From contig JACPNV010000001.1 in assembly GCA_016185305.1 (NCBI GenBank), positions 1-64,000 of the forward strand: DNA of 64,000 nucleotides, in the 5' to 3' direction. Position 1 is the first letter of the stretch. Each line of letters starts with the position of its first letter. Origin of the DNA: Actinomycetota bacterium. GTDB lineage: Bacteria; Actinomycetota; Acidimicrobiia; Acidimicrobiales; Acidimicrobilacustridaceae. Shown here one piece after another: positions 38,948 to 48,391 of the stretch. Both the position numbers and the translations under genes were made by a program. The notes under the pieces are model-generated. The model saw only the letters and a list, made by a program, of their open reading frames with translations, did not search any database and had not been told where the DNA came from.

Positions 38948-39212
38948 CGCAATGTTGTGCCGCGTGACAAGTCGGCGTCGTTGTTCGTAGATCTCACTCT
39001 CCCGTCGACGAAGATGTCCCGTTCGCCGTGGAACTTGGTATGGCGGCCCTCAGTCGCTGAGGATAGTTGGGGACGCGACACAGGTCCTGCTTCGAGATAG
39101 ACGAATCTCGGTCCAGCCGCTGGTAGCGGGTCTGATCCATCATTTCGCCGTCGAGGAGCGGTGGCGGTGGGTTGGGACTGTAACAGGTGCGGAAGGCCTG
39201 CGACGGGCTATC

Positions 39213-39237
39213 CTTTACTCATATGACAAATGTAAAG
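39213..39237. promoter_or_regulatory. Inverted repeat CTTTAC-N13-GTAAAG overlapping the vapB-like start codon (putative operator)
   Basis: Read directly; overlaps ATG at 39223. Confidence 0.45.
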
Positions 39238-39468
39238 AATCGTCGCAGAGGCACGTCCCGCGTCAGTTCGAAGCACCAGGTCACCATCCCGACCGATGCC
39301 CTTCGGGCTGCTGGACTCGAAGTTGGCGAACGCCTCGTCGCGCGCGCCGAAGGGCCCGGACGTGTTGTGTTCGAGCGTGAGGTCGACGTCCTCGCGGAGT
39401 TCGCTGGAGCACTGACCGGCGTCTACGCACCAGACGAGCTCTCCGAGCTGCGCGACGAATGGGACTGA
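39223..39468 (+). CDS. AbrB/SpoVT-type antitoxin (VapB-like)
   Basis: MTNVKNRRRGTSRVSSKHQVTIPTDALRAAGLEVGERLVARAEGPGRVVFERE: swapped-hairpin AbrB signature. Confidence 0.85.
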   Translation: MTNVKNRRRGTSRVSSKHQVTIPTDALRAAGLEVGERLVARAEGPGRVVFEREVDVLAEFAGALTGVYAPDELSELRDEWD

Positions 39469-39872
39469 CGGTTTTCGATGCCGGCGTGATCATCGGCTTC
39501 CTCGACAGCACCGATTCACACCACGCCGAAGCGCACAAGGCCCTGAGTGATGCCGACACCCGAAACGACCGTCTCGTCGTGCCGGCGTCGGCGTTCGCTG
39601 AGATCTTGGTCGGTCCTTCACGCGAGGGCACGGCCGCGGTGAGGGCCGTGCGCGATCTTGCCGATCGCGTACCAATCGACATCGAGCCACTTGGCGCCGA
39701 GATCGCGATCGCGGCAGCTGCGATCCGGGCTCGGTATCGCTCGCTGAAGCTTCCTGACGCGCTGGTGATCGCGACCGCGGACCACCTCGACGCCGATCAC
39801 CTCGTCACGACGGACCGCAAGTGGCCGAGCCGCTCCATGCTCAAGTTGAGGGCCTCGATCAGCAAGAGCTGA
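39459..39872 (+). CDS. PIN-domain toxin (VapC-like)
   Basis: MGLTVFDAGVIIGFLDSTDSHHAEAHKAL ... VPASAFAEILVG ... LPDALVIATADHLDADHLVTTDRKW: PIN acidic residues. Overlaps the antitoxin 3' end. Confidence 0.9.
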   Translation: MGLTVFDAGVIIGFLDSTDSHHAEAHKALSDADTRNDRLVVPASAFAEILVGPSREGTAAVRAVRDLADRVPIDIEPLGAEIAIAAAAIRARYRSLKLPDALVIATADHLDADHLVTTDRKWPSRSMLKLRASISKS

Positions 39873-39898
39873 CCCTACGCACCGACATCGACAACGTG

Positions 39899-39929
39899 GT
39901 GCTGATGGTGAGCCGGCCTGTAGGCGGGG
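39899..39929. repeat. 31-bp direct repeat, distal copy of the rnpB 3' end (putative att site)
   Basis: gtgctgatggtgagccggcctgtaggcgggg, identical to 41381-41411. Confidence 0.95.
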
Positions 39930-40154
39930 AAGTGAACTGCCGTCGCGTGACGCTGCTGGTCGACGGCCGAATCGACCGCTGACGTGGGCATTCGCTGTTC
40001 CATCTCGTGCCACTGCGTCCAGTCGCGTCCGTTGGTTTCGAACCCATCCGCGGGACTGCCGCGGGACGGGGACGGATTGGCGATGGTCTCTCGTCGATTG
40101 TTCGACGCGCTCGAACCGATACCAATGAGTGACGAGCGACCGGTCGCACTACGC

Positions 40155-40174
40155 TGTAGTCGACTAGCACTACA
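40155..40174. promoter_or_regulatory. Inverted repeat TGTAGT-N8-ACTACA upstream of the RHH antitoxin (putative autoregulatory operator)
   Basis: cgcTGTAGTcgactagcACTACAacg, 15 nt before ATG 40189. Confidence 0.5.
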
Positions 40175-40188
40175 ACGAGGTGAGGATC

Positions 40189-40608
40189 ATGGCCCGTCCG
40201 ACGTCGTTCCGGCTCCCCGAAGACCTTCTCGAACAACTCGACCAGGAAGCCGATGCCAGCGGTACGTCCGTCACAGCGCTCGTCGCCACGCTCCTCAACG
40301 AAGGCATCGTCACCCGGCGATTTCCCGGCATCGTCTACCGCGACGGACCGACCGGCCGACGGGCTGGCCTCGTGGCGGGGCCGGACATCTGGGAGATCAT
40401 TCGAGACGTCTCAGAGGTCAAGGGCCGCGGTGAGAAGCGGATCCGCGCCGTTGCTGATGCTTCGGGATTGTCCGTCGCTCAGGTTCGGCTCGCCGTCGAC
40501 TTCTACGCCGCCCATCCCGACGAGGTCGATCACCGCATCGAAGTCGACAAGCGGGAGGCCGACCGGATCCGTGAGCTCATCAGAAGACGCGAGGATCTCC
40601 TGTCCTGA
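40189..40608 (+). CDS. Ribbon-helix-helix (CopG-like) antitoxin with C-terminal extension
   Basis: MARPTSFRLPEDLLEQLDQEADASGTSVTALVATLLNEG RHH signature, then IRAVADASGLSVAQVRLAVDFYAAHPDEVDHRIE. TGATG junction with the downstream gene. Confidence 0.82.
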   Translation: MARPTSFRLPEDLLEQLDQEADASGTSVTALVATLLNEGIVTRRFPGIVYRDGPTGRRAGLVAGPDIWEIIRDVSEVKGRGEKRIRAVADASGLSVAQVRLAVDFYAAHPDEVDHRIEVDKREADRIRELIRRREDLLS

Positions 40609-40955
40609 TGAAGTGGCTCATCGACGAGATGTTTCCCCACGCGGTCGCCGAGGCGCTTCGCGAGAAGGGCCACGACGCGGTCGCTGTCCTCGAGCTGGAC
40701 ATGCAAGGCAGCCCTGACGAGGAAGTGTTCGAGAGGGCAGTGAACGAAGAGCGCACGATTGTCACCGAGAACTTCGCTGACTTCGCCGCGCTCGTCGAAC
40801 AACGGCAGAACGACGACGAACGCTGCACACTTGTGGTGTTCGTTTGCAAGTCGTCATTCCCGCCTGGAGGAGCGCTGCCCGCGCATCTCGCCGAACGTCT
40901 CCACGAATGGGCGGAAGACAACCCCGATCCGTATGAGGGCCTCCACTGGCCATGA
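40608..40955 (+). CDS. DUF5615 PIN-like toxin
   Basis: MKWLIDEMFPHAVAEALREKGHDAVAVLELDMQGSPDEEVFERAVNEERTIVTENFADF: DUF5615 PIN-like pattern. Confidence 0.88.
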   Translation: MKWLIDEMFPHAVAEALREKGHDAVAVLELDMQGSPDEEVFERAVNEERTIVTENFADFAALVEQRQNDDERCTLVVFVCKSSFPPGGALPAHLAERLHEWAEDNPDPYEGLHWP

Positions 40956-41066
40956 ATCGCCTCGTCGAGCACCGGCGAGGTGGCGTGGAGCCGGAGTCAA
41001 ATTGTGTGAGAGCTGCGTTGAGCTTCTGCTCCGCGTGCCGCCGGGTGCCACAACTCACTCTCGGGC

Positions 41067-41243
41067 TCACAAGCCGAGTGCAGTGAGAAAGGCCTCGTAC
41101 TCCTCGTCCGTGAGGTCTTCGATGACGAGATCGTCGAGTGATTTCAGCACCGGTGCTGCGTCGAGCTCCTCTTCGGTGAGATCGCGAGGAAGGAGGTTGA
41201 AACCGTGCGGTCGCTCGTGCTCGTTCGTTGCGTCGTCGGTCAC
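41067..41243 (-). CDS. Small acidic hypothetical protein
   Basis: 58 aa from GTG: MTDDATNEHERPHGFNLLPRDLTEEELDAAPVLKSLDDLVIEDLTDEEYEAFLTALGL. Confidence 0.5.
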   Translation of the reverse strand: MTDDATNEHERPHGFNLLPRDLTEEELDAAPVLKSLDDLVIEDLTDEEYEAFLTALGL

Positions 41244-41384
41244 GGAGGCGAGGTTACCCAGACCCGAAAGGGGGCGGCGTTGGACCTCCGTGCGAATCGT
41301 GCAAACGACCGACGATCCGGACGTGGACAGCCGAACAGCAAACCGATGATCCTGATCACGTTGGGCTGCCTCTTCATGTAGTGC

Positions 41385-41780
<396 letters not shown>

Positions 41781-41895
41781 AAGCGCTTCATTCTTGCACC
41801 TGGGCACGACCGAATGCGCCCAAACGCCGCGATTCGTCTCCACGTCGGGAGCGTCGTCTCAACCTTCGGGGGCGGCGGGCGGGGCGAGCGAGCCC

Positions 41896-42315
41896 TCAAG
41901 GGGAGACGGTGAGCGTGCCGGTCATCTGGCTGGGATGGATGCGGCAGACGTAGGCGTAGGTGCCGGGAGCCGTCGGGGTGAAGACGTATTGCTGGTCGGG
42001 CTTCACCAGTTCGGACTCGAACGCCGGCGGCTGCCCCGGCTCCGCGACCGCTTGCACCTGGTGGGTCGAGGCGCTCTTGTTCTGCCAGGTGACGACCTGG
42101 CCAACTTTGGCCGTGGCCGTCGGTGGCGAGAACTGCAACGCTGGGATCTCGATCGTCGGCCCGGCGTTGACGGCACCCGCGACCGTCGTCGTCGTCGACT
42201 GGTCGTTCGTCGCGGCGGTGTCGCTCGATTTGCTGCAGGCCCCCAGGAGGACGGGTAGGCATACCCCGAGTGCCGCCAAGCGCCGTGCCGGTCGTCGGAT
42301 CAAGGATCGAGTCAT
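41896..42315 (-). CDS. Cupredoxin-domain lipoprotein
   Basis: LPVLLGACSKS lipobox; type 1 Cu ligands THQV ... CRIHPSQM; GTLTV end. Confidence 0.88.
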   Translation of the reverse strand: MTRSLIRRPARRLAALGVCLPVLLGACSKSSDTAATNDQSTTTTVAGAVNAGPTIEIPALQFSPPTATAKVGQVVTWQNKSASTHQVQAVAEPGQPPAFESELVKPDQQYVFTPTAPGTYAYVCRIHPSQMTGTLTVSP

Positions 42316-42377
42316 GGCGTACGTTCTAGCCCACCATCGGGCGGCGAGGGTGTGGCCGTTCGATCGGCGCCCGACGG

Positions 42378-43388
42378 TCAGCCCGTGCCGGCCGTGGTCG
42401 CGGAACCAGACCGCTCCGTCGTGGCCGGCCCGCTCGAAGCCGTCGTCCCCGACGGCTTCGAAGTCGTGGTCGTGGTGCTGGCTTCCTTGGTGATCGGGCC
42501 GGTGCCCACCCAGTCGTCCTCGGCAACGGCGTTGCCCGTCTTCTCGAAGGCGAACGGCGCTTGCTGGCGAGGATCGTCGGGCGAGGTCACACCGAGCAGG
42601 ACGGCGACATGGCGCGCCTCGATGCCACCGATCGACATGACGAACGCGCGGAGCTCGGGGCTGCTGAGCGCGCCGCCGAGCTTGGTGTACGTCTCGGCCG
42701 CGACGTCCTCCAGCGAGGTCGCCAGCTTCACGATGTCGTCCTGGGTCAGTGTGCTCGCGTCCTGCAACTTCGGCTCGACGTCGGACGTCCAGAGACCCGG
42801 GTTGACCTGTGCCCACAGATCGGCACTCACACCCGCGGGTACTTCGCCCGCGTTGTCGTTGCGGTACGGCACACCACCGACCTGGCCGATCTGCGCCACG
42901 AGCGCCCCCCGGTGGTCCTGGTGCTGGCTCTGGAACAGCTTGGCGGCGCTCACGATGTCGGGCGTGGTGACCTTGCCCGACGAGATCGCCATCTCGTACA
43001 CGACGATGGCGAGCGCTTCGAGCGACTGCGCCGTTCGCAGCAGGTTGAGATCGAGCTTCTGCGCCTCCATGGCCACGACCATGGGGTCGAGCGTCGTCGT
43101 CGTCTTGCTGTCGGGGACGGTGCCGGTCAGCGCGAGTTGTTCCTTCTTCGGCGGCTCGGTGCACGCCGAGAGCACGGCGGCCCCGGCGACGGTGATGCCC
43201 CCTCCGAGCAGCGCCCGCCGAGACGGCACGCTGTCCAACGAGAGCAGCCGGGCCCTGTCGGCGGGCGGGACCTTGCTGGCGGGGTCGAACACGCGGGCGA
43301 GCACCGACCGGAACCTTGGCATCACGGCATCGTGCTCGCGCTGCGACTCGCGAAGCTGGCGCCGGACCTCGTCGCGGTTGATGTCCAT
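42378..43388 (-). CDS. Exported ferritin-like-domain protein
   Basis: SRRALLGGGITVAGAAVLSAC export signal; four-helix pattern SLEALAIVVYE / QHQDHRGAL / SLEDVAAETY / IEARHVAVL. Confidence 0.8.
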   Translation of the reverse strand: MDINRDEVRRQLRESQREHDAVMPRFRSVLARVFDPASKVPPADRARLLSLDSVPSRRALLGGGITVAGAAVLSACTEPPKKEQLALTGTVPDSKTTTTLDPMVVAMEAQKLDLNLLRTAQSLEALAIVVYEMAISSGKVTTPDIVSAAKLFQSQHQDHRGALVAQIGQVGGVPYRNDNAGEVPAGVSADLWAQVNPGLWTSDVEPKLQDASTLTQDDIVKLATSLEDVAAETYTKLGGALSSPELRAFVMSIGGIEARHVAVLLGVTSPDDPRQQAPFAFEKTGNAVAEDDWVGTGPITKEASTTTTTSKPSGTTASSGPATTERSGSATTAGTG

Positions 43389-43432
43389 GTTGCTGTGATC
43401 TCCTCGTGTCTCGGTCCGTCGTGCCGTGCGCG

Positions 43433-44185
43433 TCAGCTCGTTGCGAAGCGCGCCGGGTCGAGCGCGTCGCTCTTGCTCTGGAAGTTCGGCAGCCATTGAT
43501 CGACGGGCAGCTCGAGTTGCTGCCCCCACACAACCGCATGCTGACCCTCGACCGGCAGGATGGTCGACACCGGCTTGGCAGTCTCGACCATCTCCAGCTC
43601 GCCCAGCGCCAGCTCGTAGGTCGCAGCCGCAGCCTGTTCGAGGTTGTAGAGCACCTGCATGATCGCGGTCTCGCTGCTGGCCGACTCGATCTGTGGCGCG
43701 AAGAGCTGCACGAGCTGCGGGTTGGCCGTGTTCGGTGCCGCCTTCCCGGCGAGTGTGCCCAGCGCCTTGGCGTGGTCTTCGTGGTGGAGACCGAAGGTGC
43801 GGGCGGTCTCGTTGATCGCGACCGGGAGCCGGTTCGTCGCGACCGCCGCGCGGTACGCATCGACCGCCGCGAGCTCGAGGCCTTGCGCGAACCCGATGAT
43901 GCTCGAGTCGCCCGGGGTCAACTCGGCTGTGCCCGCCGTCTGGCCGGTCGCTTGGGGCATCAGCGCGGCGATGGACACGGTGGTCGCCCCGATGGCCAGC
44001 GTTGCGCTGCCGATGCCAGCGCGGCGCAGGAACTGGCGCCGGCTGTGACCACCCCGCGGACCTGGCTCGCCCGGGATCGTCTCGTCCATCTGACGCTCGA
44101 TGGTGTGCATGGCCTCGCGGTGCTGCCGGTCGACCTCGGCGGTCACGCGGTGCAGCGCTCGATGGTCGATGCCCGGCTGATCCAT
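43433..44185 (-). CDS. TAT-exported ferritin-like-domain protein
   Basis: SRRQFLRRAGIGSATLAIGA TAT signal; GLELAAVDAY / HHEDHAKAL / NLEQAAAATY / VEGQHAVVW. Confidence 0.85.
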   Translation of the reverse strand: MDQPGIDHRALHRVTAEVDRQHREAMHTIERQMDETIPGEPGPRGGHSRRQFLRRAGIGSATLAIGATTVSIAALMPQATGQTAGTAELTPGDSSIIGFAQGLELAAVDAYRAAVATNRLPVAINETARTFGLHHEDHAKALGTLAGKAAPNTANPQLVQLFAPQIESASSETAIMQVLYNLEQAAAATYELALGELEMVETAKPVSTILPVEGQHAVVWGQQLELPVDQWLPNFQSKSDALDPARFATS

Positions 44186-44346
44186 GTGTGGTTCCTCGTG
44201 TGCGGTGGTCGGTGGGGGACGTGGATGGCCCGGGATGGGGTCGCGCAGCCACGTCGCCAGGGGGAATCCGAGTCGCTCGGATGGGTCTCGCGCAAGTCAG
44301 GCGGCGGATCGGTCAGAGGAGACCGAGTATTGCCGTGGGGCCCAGG

Positions 44347-44859
44347 TCATGGCGCGACGATGACCTTTCCCTCCATCACGTTGTGGATCTCGCAGTAGTA
44401 GGAGTACTCGCCGGGTTCGTCGAACTGCTTCGAGTACGACGATCCCGGTGCCAGCTTGCCGGAGTCGAGGCCGCCCGGTTGCCCGGGGGCGGACCGCACC
44501 CAGTGCTCGACGGGTGGGTCGGTCTCCTGGTTCGTCCAGGTGACCGTGGTGCCGAGCTTCACCGAGAGCTCGGCGGGGGTAAACGCGTAGTCCTTGACCG
44601 TGATCGAGCTCGGGGTCGCGGGTGTTGCCGCTTGACGGGCGGTGGTTGCGGATCTCGCCGTTGTGCCTGCCGTCGCGCCCGTCGTCGCCCCTGTCGCCGC
44701 CGGCCCGGCGGTCGACCCGGTCGCGGTAGGGCCAGCAGTAGGGCCAGCGGTAGGGCCATTGGTGATCCGGACCGCGGGGTCTTGCTGCGCGGCGCACGAG
44801 CCCGCCACGAACGTGGCGGCCGCGAGGACCAGCGCGGCGCGGGTGTGGACGTGCTTCAT
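44347..44859 (-). CDS. Plastocyanin/azurin-like cupredoxin, exported
   Basis: Signal peptide, repetitive GPTAGPTAGPTATG linker, Cu ligands VEHW ... CEIHNVMEG. Confidence 0.9.
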   Translation of the reverse strand: MKHVHTRAALVLAAATFVAGSCAAQQDPAVRITNGPTAGPTAGPTATGSTAGPAATGATTGATAGTTARSATTARQAATPATPSSITVKDYAFTPAELSVKLGTTVTWTNQETDPPVEHWVRSAPGQPGGLDSGKLAPGSSYSKQFDEPGEYSYYCEIHNVMEGKVIVAP

Positions 44860-44876
44860 CGGTCAGGGCCCCTCGC

Positions 44877-46319
44877 TCAGAAGTCGATGCCGGAAAGGTC
44901 GGGGTGCCACTCCTTGGCGCGCTCGACGGCCGCCGCCCATCGATCGCGGTCGAGGGGCTCTCCGGGTTCGACGACGGTGGTCGGCGCCCACGTGGCCGCG
45001 ATCTCGTCGAGGTCCTTCCACATGCCCGTCGCCAGGCCGGCGAGGAAGGCGGCGCCGAGCGTCGTCGCTTCCACCACCGGCGAGACGTGTACCGTTCGCT
45101 GCGCGGCGTCGGCGAGCAACTGGACGAACGTGGGGTTGCGGCTCATGCCGCCGTCGACCCGGAGGTGCTCGATCACGTGGCCGGCGTCGCACGCTGCCGC
45201 ATCCACCAGGTCGGCGCCTCGCTGCGCGACGCCTTCGAGCACGGCTCGCACGATGTGGGGTCGCTCGCTGCCCCGCGTGATGCCGAGCAGCGTGCCGCGC
45301 GCTCCATAGTCCCAGTGCGGCGTGCCCAGGCCGAGCAGCGCGGGCACGTACACCACGCCGTCGGTCGACTCGACCTTCTGCGCGACGTCGTGGGACGCGG
45401 CGGACGTGTCGATCAGGCCGAGGTCGTCGCGCAGCCACTCGACGTTGGTGCCTGCCGAGAGCATGACTGCTTCGATGCCCCACGTCGGCTCACCGCCGAG
45501 CTGCCAGGCCACGATCGGGAACGTGCCGCCCTCGCCCCGGGTCTCGAACGCCGGCCGGTGCGTGCCGATCACCGTGTCGAGCATGCCGCCGGTGCCGAAG
45601 GTGATCTTCGCCGGCCCTTTGGTCACGCATCCCTGCCCGATCAACGATGCTTGCTGATCGCCGGCGATCCCACAGATCAGGGGCGCGCCGGCGAGCGCGG
45701 CCGCCTCGGTGCATCCGCCGCTCGAGTCGACGATGCGCGGGAGCATGCGCTCGGGGATGCCGAGCTTGGCGAGCACCCCGGCGTCCCAGCCACCGGCCTC
45801 GTGGTCGACGAGGCCGGTCACGGCGGCGTTGGAGAGGTCGGTGACGTGCGCTCGCCCGCCCGAGAGCGTCCACACGATCCACGTGTCGACCGTTCCGAGG
45901 CACAGGTCGCGCTCGCGCTGCGGGTCGTACTGATCGAGCAGGAACTTGGCCTTCGTCGCCGACAGGTTGGGCGCCAGGCGCAGTCCTTCGGCTTGGAGGA
46001 CGAGGCAGTCGCCGACCGTGCGCAGGTCTTGCCAGCCGATGCCGGGGCCGAGGGGTCTGCCCGACGACCGGTCCCACAGGATGGTGGATGCTCGCTGGTT
46101 GGCGACGCCCACCGCGTCGACCGGCCCCGCCTCGGCCAGCGCCTGGAGGGCCAGCTCGAGAGCGGCGTCGGCCATCGCTTGCGCGTCGAACTCGACGACG
46201 CCGGGCGCGGGTGAGTCAGGCAGCAGCTCGCGGTGGTGCTCGTGGGTGACGGTGGCGTCGTCGGTGACGACCGCGGCGCGCAGGCCCGATGTCCCGACGT
46301 CGACGACGAGGATGCTCAC
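44877..46319 (-). CDS. glpK: FGGY-family carbohydrate kinase, probable glycerol kinase
   Basis: LVVDVGTSGLRAAVV, NQRASTILWDRSSGRPLGPGIGWQDLR, KITFGTGGMLDT, DGGMSRNPTFVQLLADAAQRTV; operon context with GlpD. Confidence 0.85.
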   Translation of the reverse strand: MSILVVDVGTSGLRAAVVTDDATVTHEHHRELLPDSPAPGVVEFDAQAMADAALELALQALAEAGPVDAVGVANQRASTILWDRSSGRPLGPGIGWQDLRTVGDCLVLQAEGLRLAPNLSATKAKFLLDQYDPQRERDLCLGTVDTWIVWTLSGGRAHVTDLSNAAVTGLVDHEAGGWDAGVLAKLGIPERMLPRIVDSSGGCTEAAALAGAPLICGIAGDQQASLIGQGCVTKGPAKITFGTGGMLDTVIGTHRPAFETRGEGGTFPIVAWQLGGEPTWGIEAVMLSAGTNVEWLRDDLGLIDTSAASHDVAQKVESTDGVVYVPALLGLGTPHWDYGARGTLLGITRGSERPHIVRAVLEGVAQRGADLVDAAACDAGHVIEHLRVDGGMSRNPTFVQLLADAAQRTVHVSPVVEATTLGAAFLAGLATGMWKDLDEIAATWAPTTVVEPGEPLDRDRWAAAVERAKEWHPDLSGIDF

Positions 46320-46756
46320 GCCGATCCCTCCTGTTCTCGGGGCTCTTGGGGCTCTCGAGGTTTGCGGGCTTCGCGGTCGAGCCGGCGCTGCTCCGCGGCC
46401 GAGGCGAGCGCGCCGCCCACGACCCCGCAGGAGACCGACAGCACGCCGAGGAACACGATGCCGAACGGGTTCAGGCGATAGGCCTGCCCGCGCGCGATCT
46501 GGCTCACGACGCCGATCAGCTCGACGACGGCAAAGGCGAGGAACGAAGCGAGGGCGCCGTTGGTGAAGGCGTAGCGCGGAGCTTCCCGCCCGGCGGCGAA
46601 CCCGCCGAGCACGAGACCGACGAGCAAGATCACGGTCAGCGCCAGTTGCGACGTGCTGTCGGTCGACAGGTTGCGCCCGAGGATGCTCGCGGTCGCGCCG
46701 ATGACCCCGGCCAGGACCGCCCCCCGGATCACGCCCTTCCAGACGATGGTCTTCAC
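46316..46756 (-). CDS. Small hypothetical membrane protein
   Basis: Four hydrophobic segments; ATGA overlaps with both neighbours. Confidence 0.7.
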   Translation of the reverse strand: MKTIVWKGVIRGAVLAGVIGATASILGRNLSTDSTSQLALTVILLVGLVLGGFAAGREAPRYAFTNGALASFLAFAVVELIGVVSQIARGQAYRLNPFGIVFLGVLSVSCGVVGGALASAAEQRRLDREARKPREPQEPREQEGSA

Positions 46757-48312
46757 GGCCAGCTCTGCTCGGCGAAGGGGTTCGGGCCGAACGGGCTCGG
46801 CAAGCCGAGCTTGCCCGGATTCAGGATGCCGTTGGGGTCGAGCGCCCGCTTGATGTCGATCAACGTGTCGAGCCCGGTGCCCAGGGCCTCACGCATGAAC
46901 CGGGCCCGGTTGAGTCCGACCCCGTGGTGGTGGCTGAGCGCGCCGCCGTGGCTGAGGACGGCGCGCGTGCCGGCGTCCCAGACGGCGCGGTAGTAAGCGT
47001 CCTTCTCCTCGGGTGTGGTTCCGGGTTTGCCGGCGAACGTGAAGTAGAGGCACGCGCCGTCAGGGTAGGAGTGCGACTGGTGGGCGCCGGCGCTGAGCGT
47101 CCCGTCGACACGTTTGAGCGCATCGATCGTGTGCGTGTAGATGGCGGGGAGCTGGCGCCACGAGCCGGTGATCTCCATCGTGTCGACGACGAGGCCGCCG
47201 GCGATGAGTTGCTCCAACTGCGACACGTCGTTGCGCCGCGAGAACCAATGATCGACGAACTCGGGGTCGAGCTGCATGGCGGCACGGCACTCCTCGTACA
47301 CCGCAGTCATCATCGCGGTCACGAGCGTCGGGTCACCCTCGTCGAGGGCGAGCAGGACCGAGACGTCGTTGGTGTTGAAGTGCCGTTGCGACTCGACCTC
47401 GTCGTAGAGCCGCAGCACCGCTGGCGTCGCACCCCGACGCAGCACACGGCGGCACGCGTCGAGGCCGTCGGCGAAGGTCGGGAAGCCGAAGGCGGCACTG
47501 GCCTCATGCACGGGAGCCGGGTGCAGCACCAGCCGCGCTCGACAGATGATGCCCAGCGTGCCCTCGGAACCGACGAACAGTTGGTTGAGGTCGGGACCGG
47601 TGGCCTGGCGGGCGCTGCCCCCGGTCGTGATGGTCGTTCCGTCGGCGAGCGCGACGTCAAGGCCGACGACCATGTCTTCGATCTTGCCGTAGCGCGTCGA
47701 GAACTGCCCGGCACCCCGGCACGCCAGCCATCCGCCGACGGTCGACAGGTTGATCGACTGCGGCCAGTGGCCGAGCGTCACGTTGTGCTGGTTGCGGAGC
47801 TCGTGCTCGAGCCAGTCGCCGAACGTGCCGCAGAGGACGTCGAGGATCAGCGACTGGTCATCGATGTTCTCGATGCCGTTGAGCCCGCACAGGTCGAGCA
47901 CGACGCCGCCGTAGAGCGGCACCGAGTTTCCGCACACGCCGCTGCGACCGGCCGCCGCGGTCACGGGGATGGACGACTCGTTGCAGATGCGGAGCACGTC
48001 CGCGACCTGCGCCGCATCGTCGGGCTGGACGACGACGGCGGCCATCGCCGCGACCTGGCCCTCGGTGGCCCACGCCATGGCGAGGGGCCACCAGTCGCGG
48101 CTGGCTTCGGCGCGGTCGGCCGCATCGACGGTGACCGCCGGGACCGTCGCTCGCAGCCGATCGACGACGCCCTCGGGAACGTCGACCGGTGCGATGTCGA
48201 GTCGTGCCGACGCGCCACCGGCGCCGCCAGCGATGGCGATGGGCGCGGTCGGCGCACCTGGCCCGGGCTCGGGCACGGCGTGCGGAGGGTTCGGCTTGGC
48301 GGTCTCGGACAC
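46753..48312 (-). CDS. FAD-binding oxidase, alkylglycerone-phosphate synthase (AGPS)-like
   Basis: VTAAAGRSGVCGNSVPLYGGVVLDL FAD PP-loop region; SHSYPDGACLYFTFAG and GGALSHHHGVGLNRARF are AGPS-type active-site motifs. Confidence 0.85.
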   Translation of the reverse strand: MSETAKPNPPHAVPEPGPGAPTAPIAIAGGAGGASARLDIAPVDVPEGVVDRLRATVPAVTVDAADRAEASRDWWPLAMAWATEGQVAAMAAVVVQPDDAAQVADVLRICNESSIPVTAAAGRSGVCGNSVPLYGGVVLDLCGLNGIENIDDQSLILDVLCGTFGDWLEHELRNQHNVTLGHWPQSINLSTVGGWLACRGAGQFSTRYGKIEDMVVGLDVALADGTTITTGGSARQATGPDLNQLFVGSEGTLGIICRARLVLHPAPVHEASAAFGFPTFADGLDACRRVLRRGATPAVLRLYDEVESQRHFNTNDVSVLLALDEGDPTLVTAMMTAVYEECRAAMQLDPEFVDHWFSRRNDVSQLEQLIAGGLVVDTMEITGSWRQLPAIYTHTIDALKRVDGTLSAGAHQSHSYPDGACLYFTFAGKPGTTPEEKDAYYRAVWDAGTRAVLSHGGALSHHHGVGLNRARFMREALGTGLDTLIDIKRALDPNGILNPGKLGLPSPFGPNPFAEQSWP

Positions 48313-48391
48313 GTGGTTCCCCCGTGCGCTCGAAGCCGTGGGTGCGCAGTTGCCCGCAGCGGGCACCCGATGCACCGACGGGTTGCTGGGA

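Noticed and set aside
40025-40070. ggtttcgaaccc T-arm-like string inside the mini-island, possible tRNA remnant
   Set aside because: No D-arm, anticodon arm or acceptor stem could be assembled around it.
44720-44760. Short tandem repeats (ggtagggccagc) as a possible CRISPR-like or regulatory array
   Set aside because: They encode the Gly-Pro-Thr-Ala linker of the exported cupredoxin; too short and no spacers. No CRISPR array was seen in the window.
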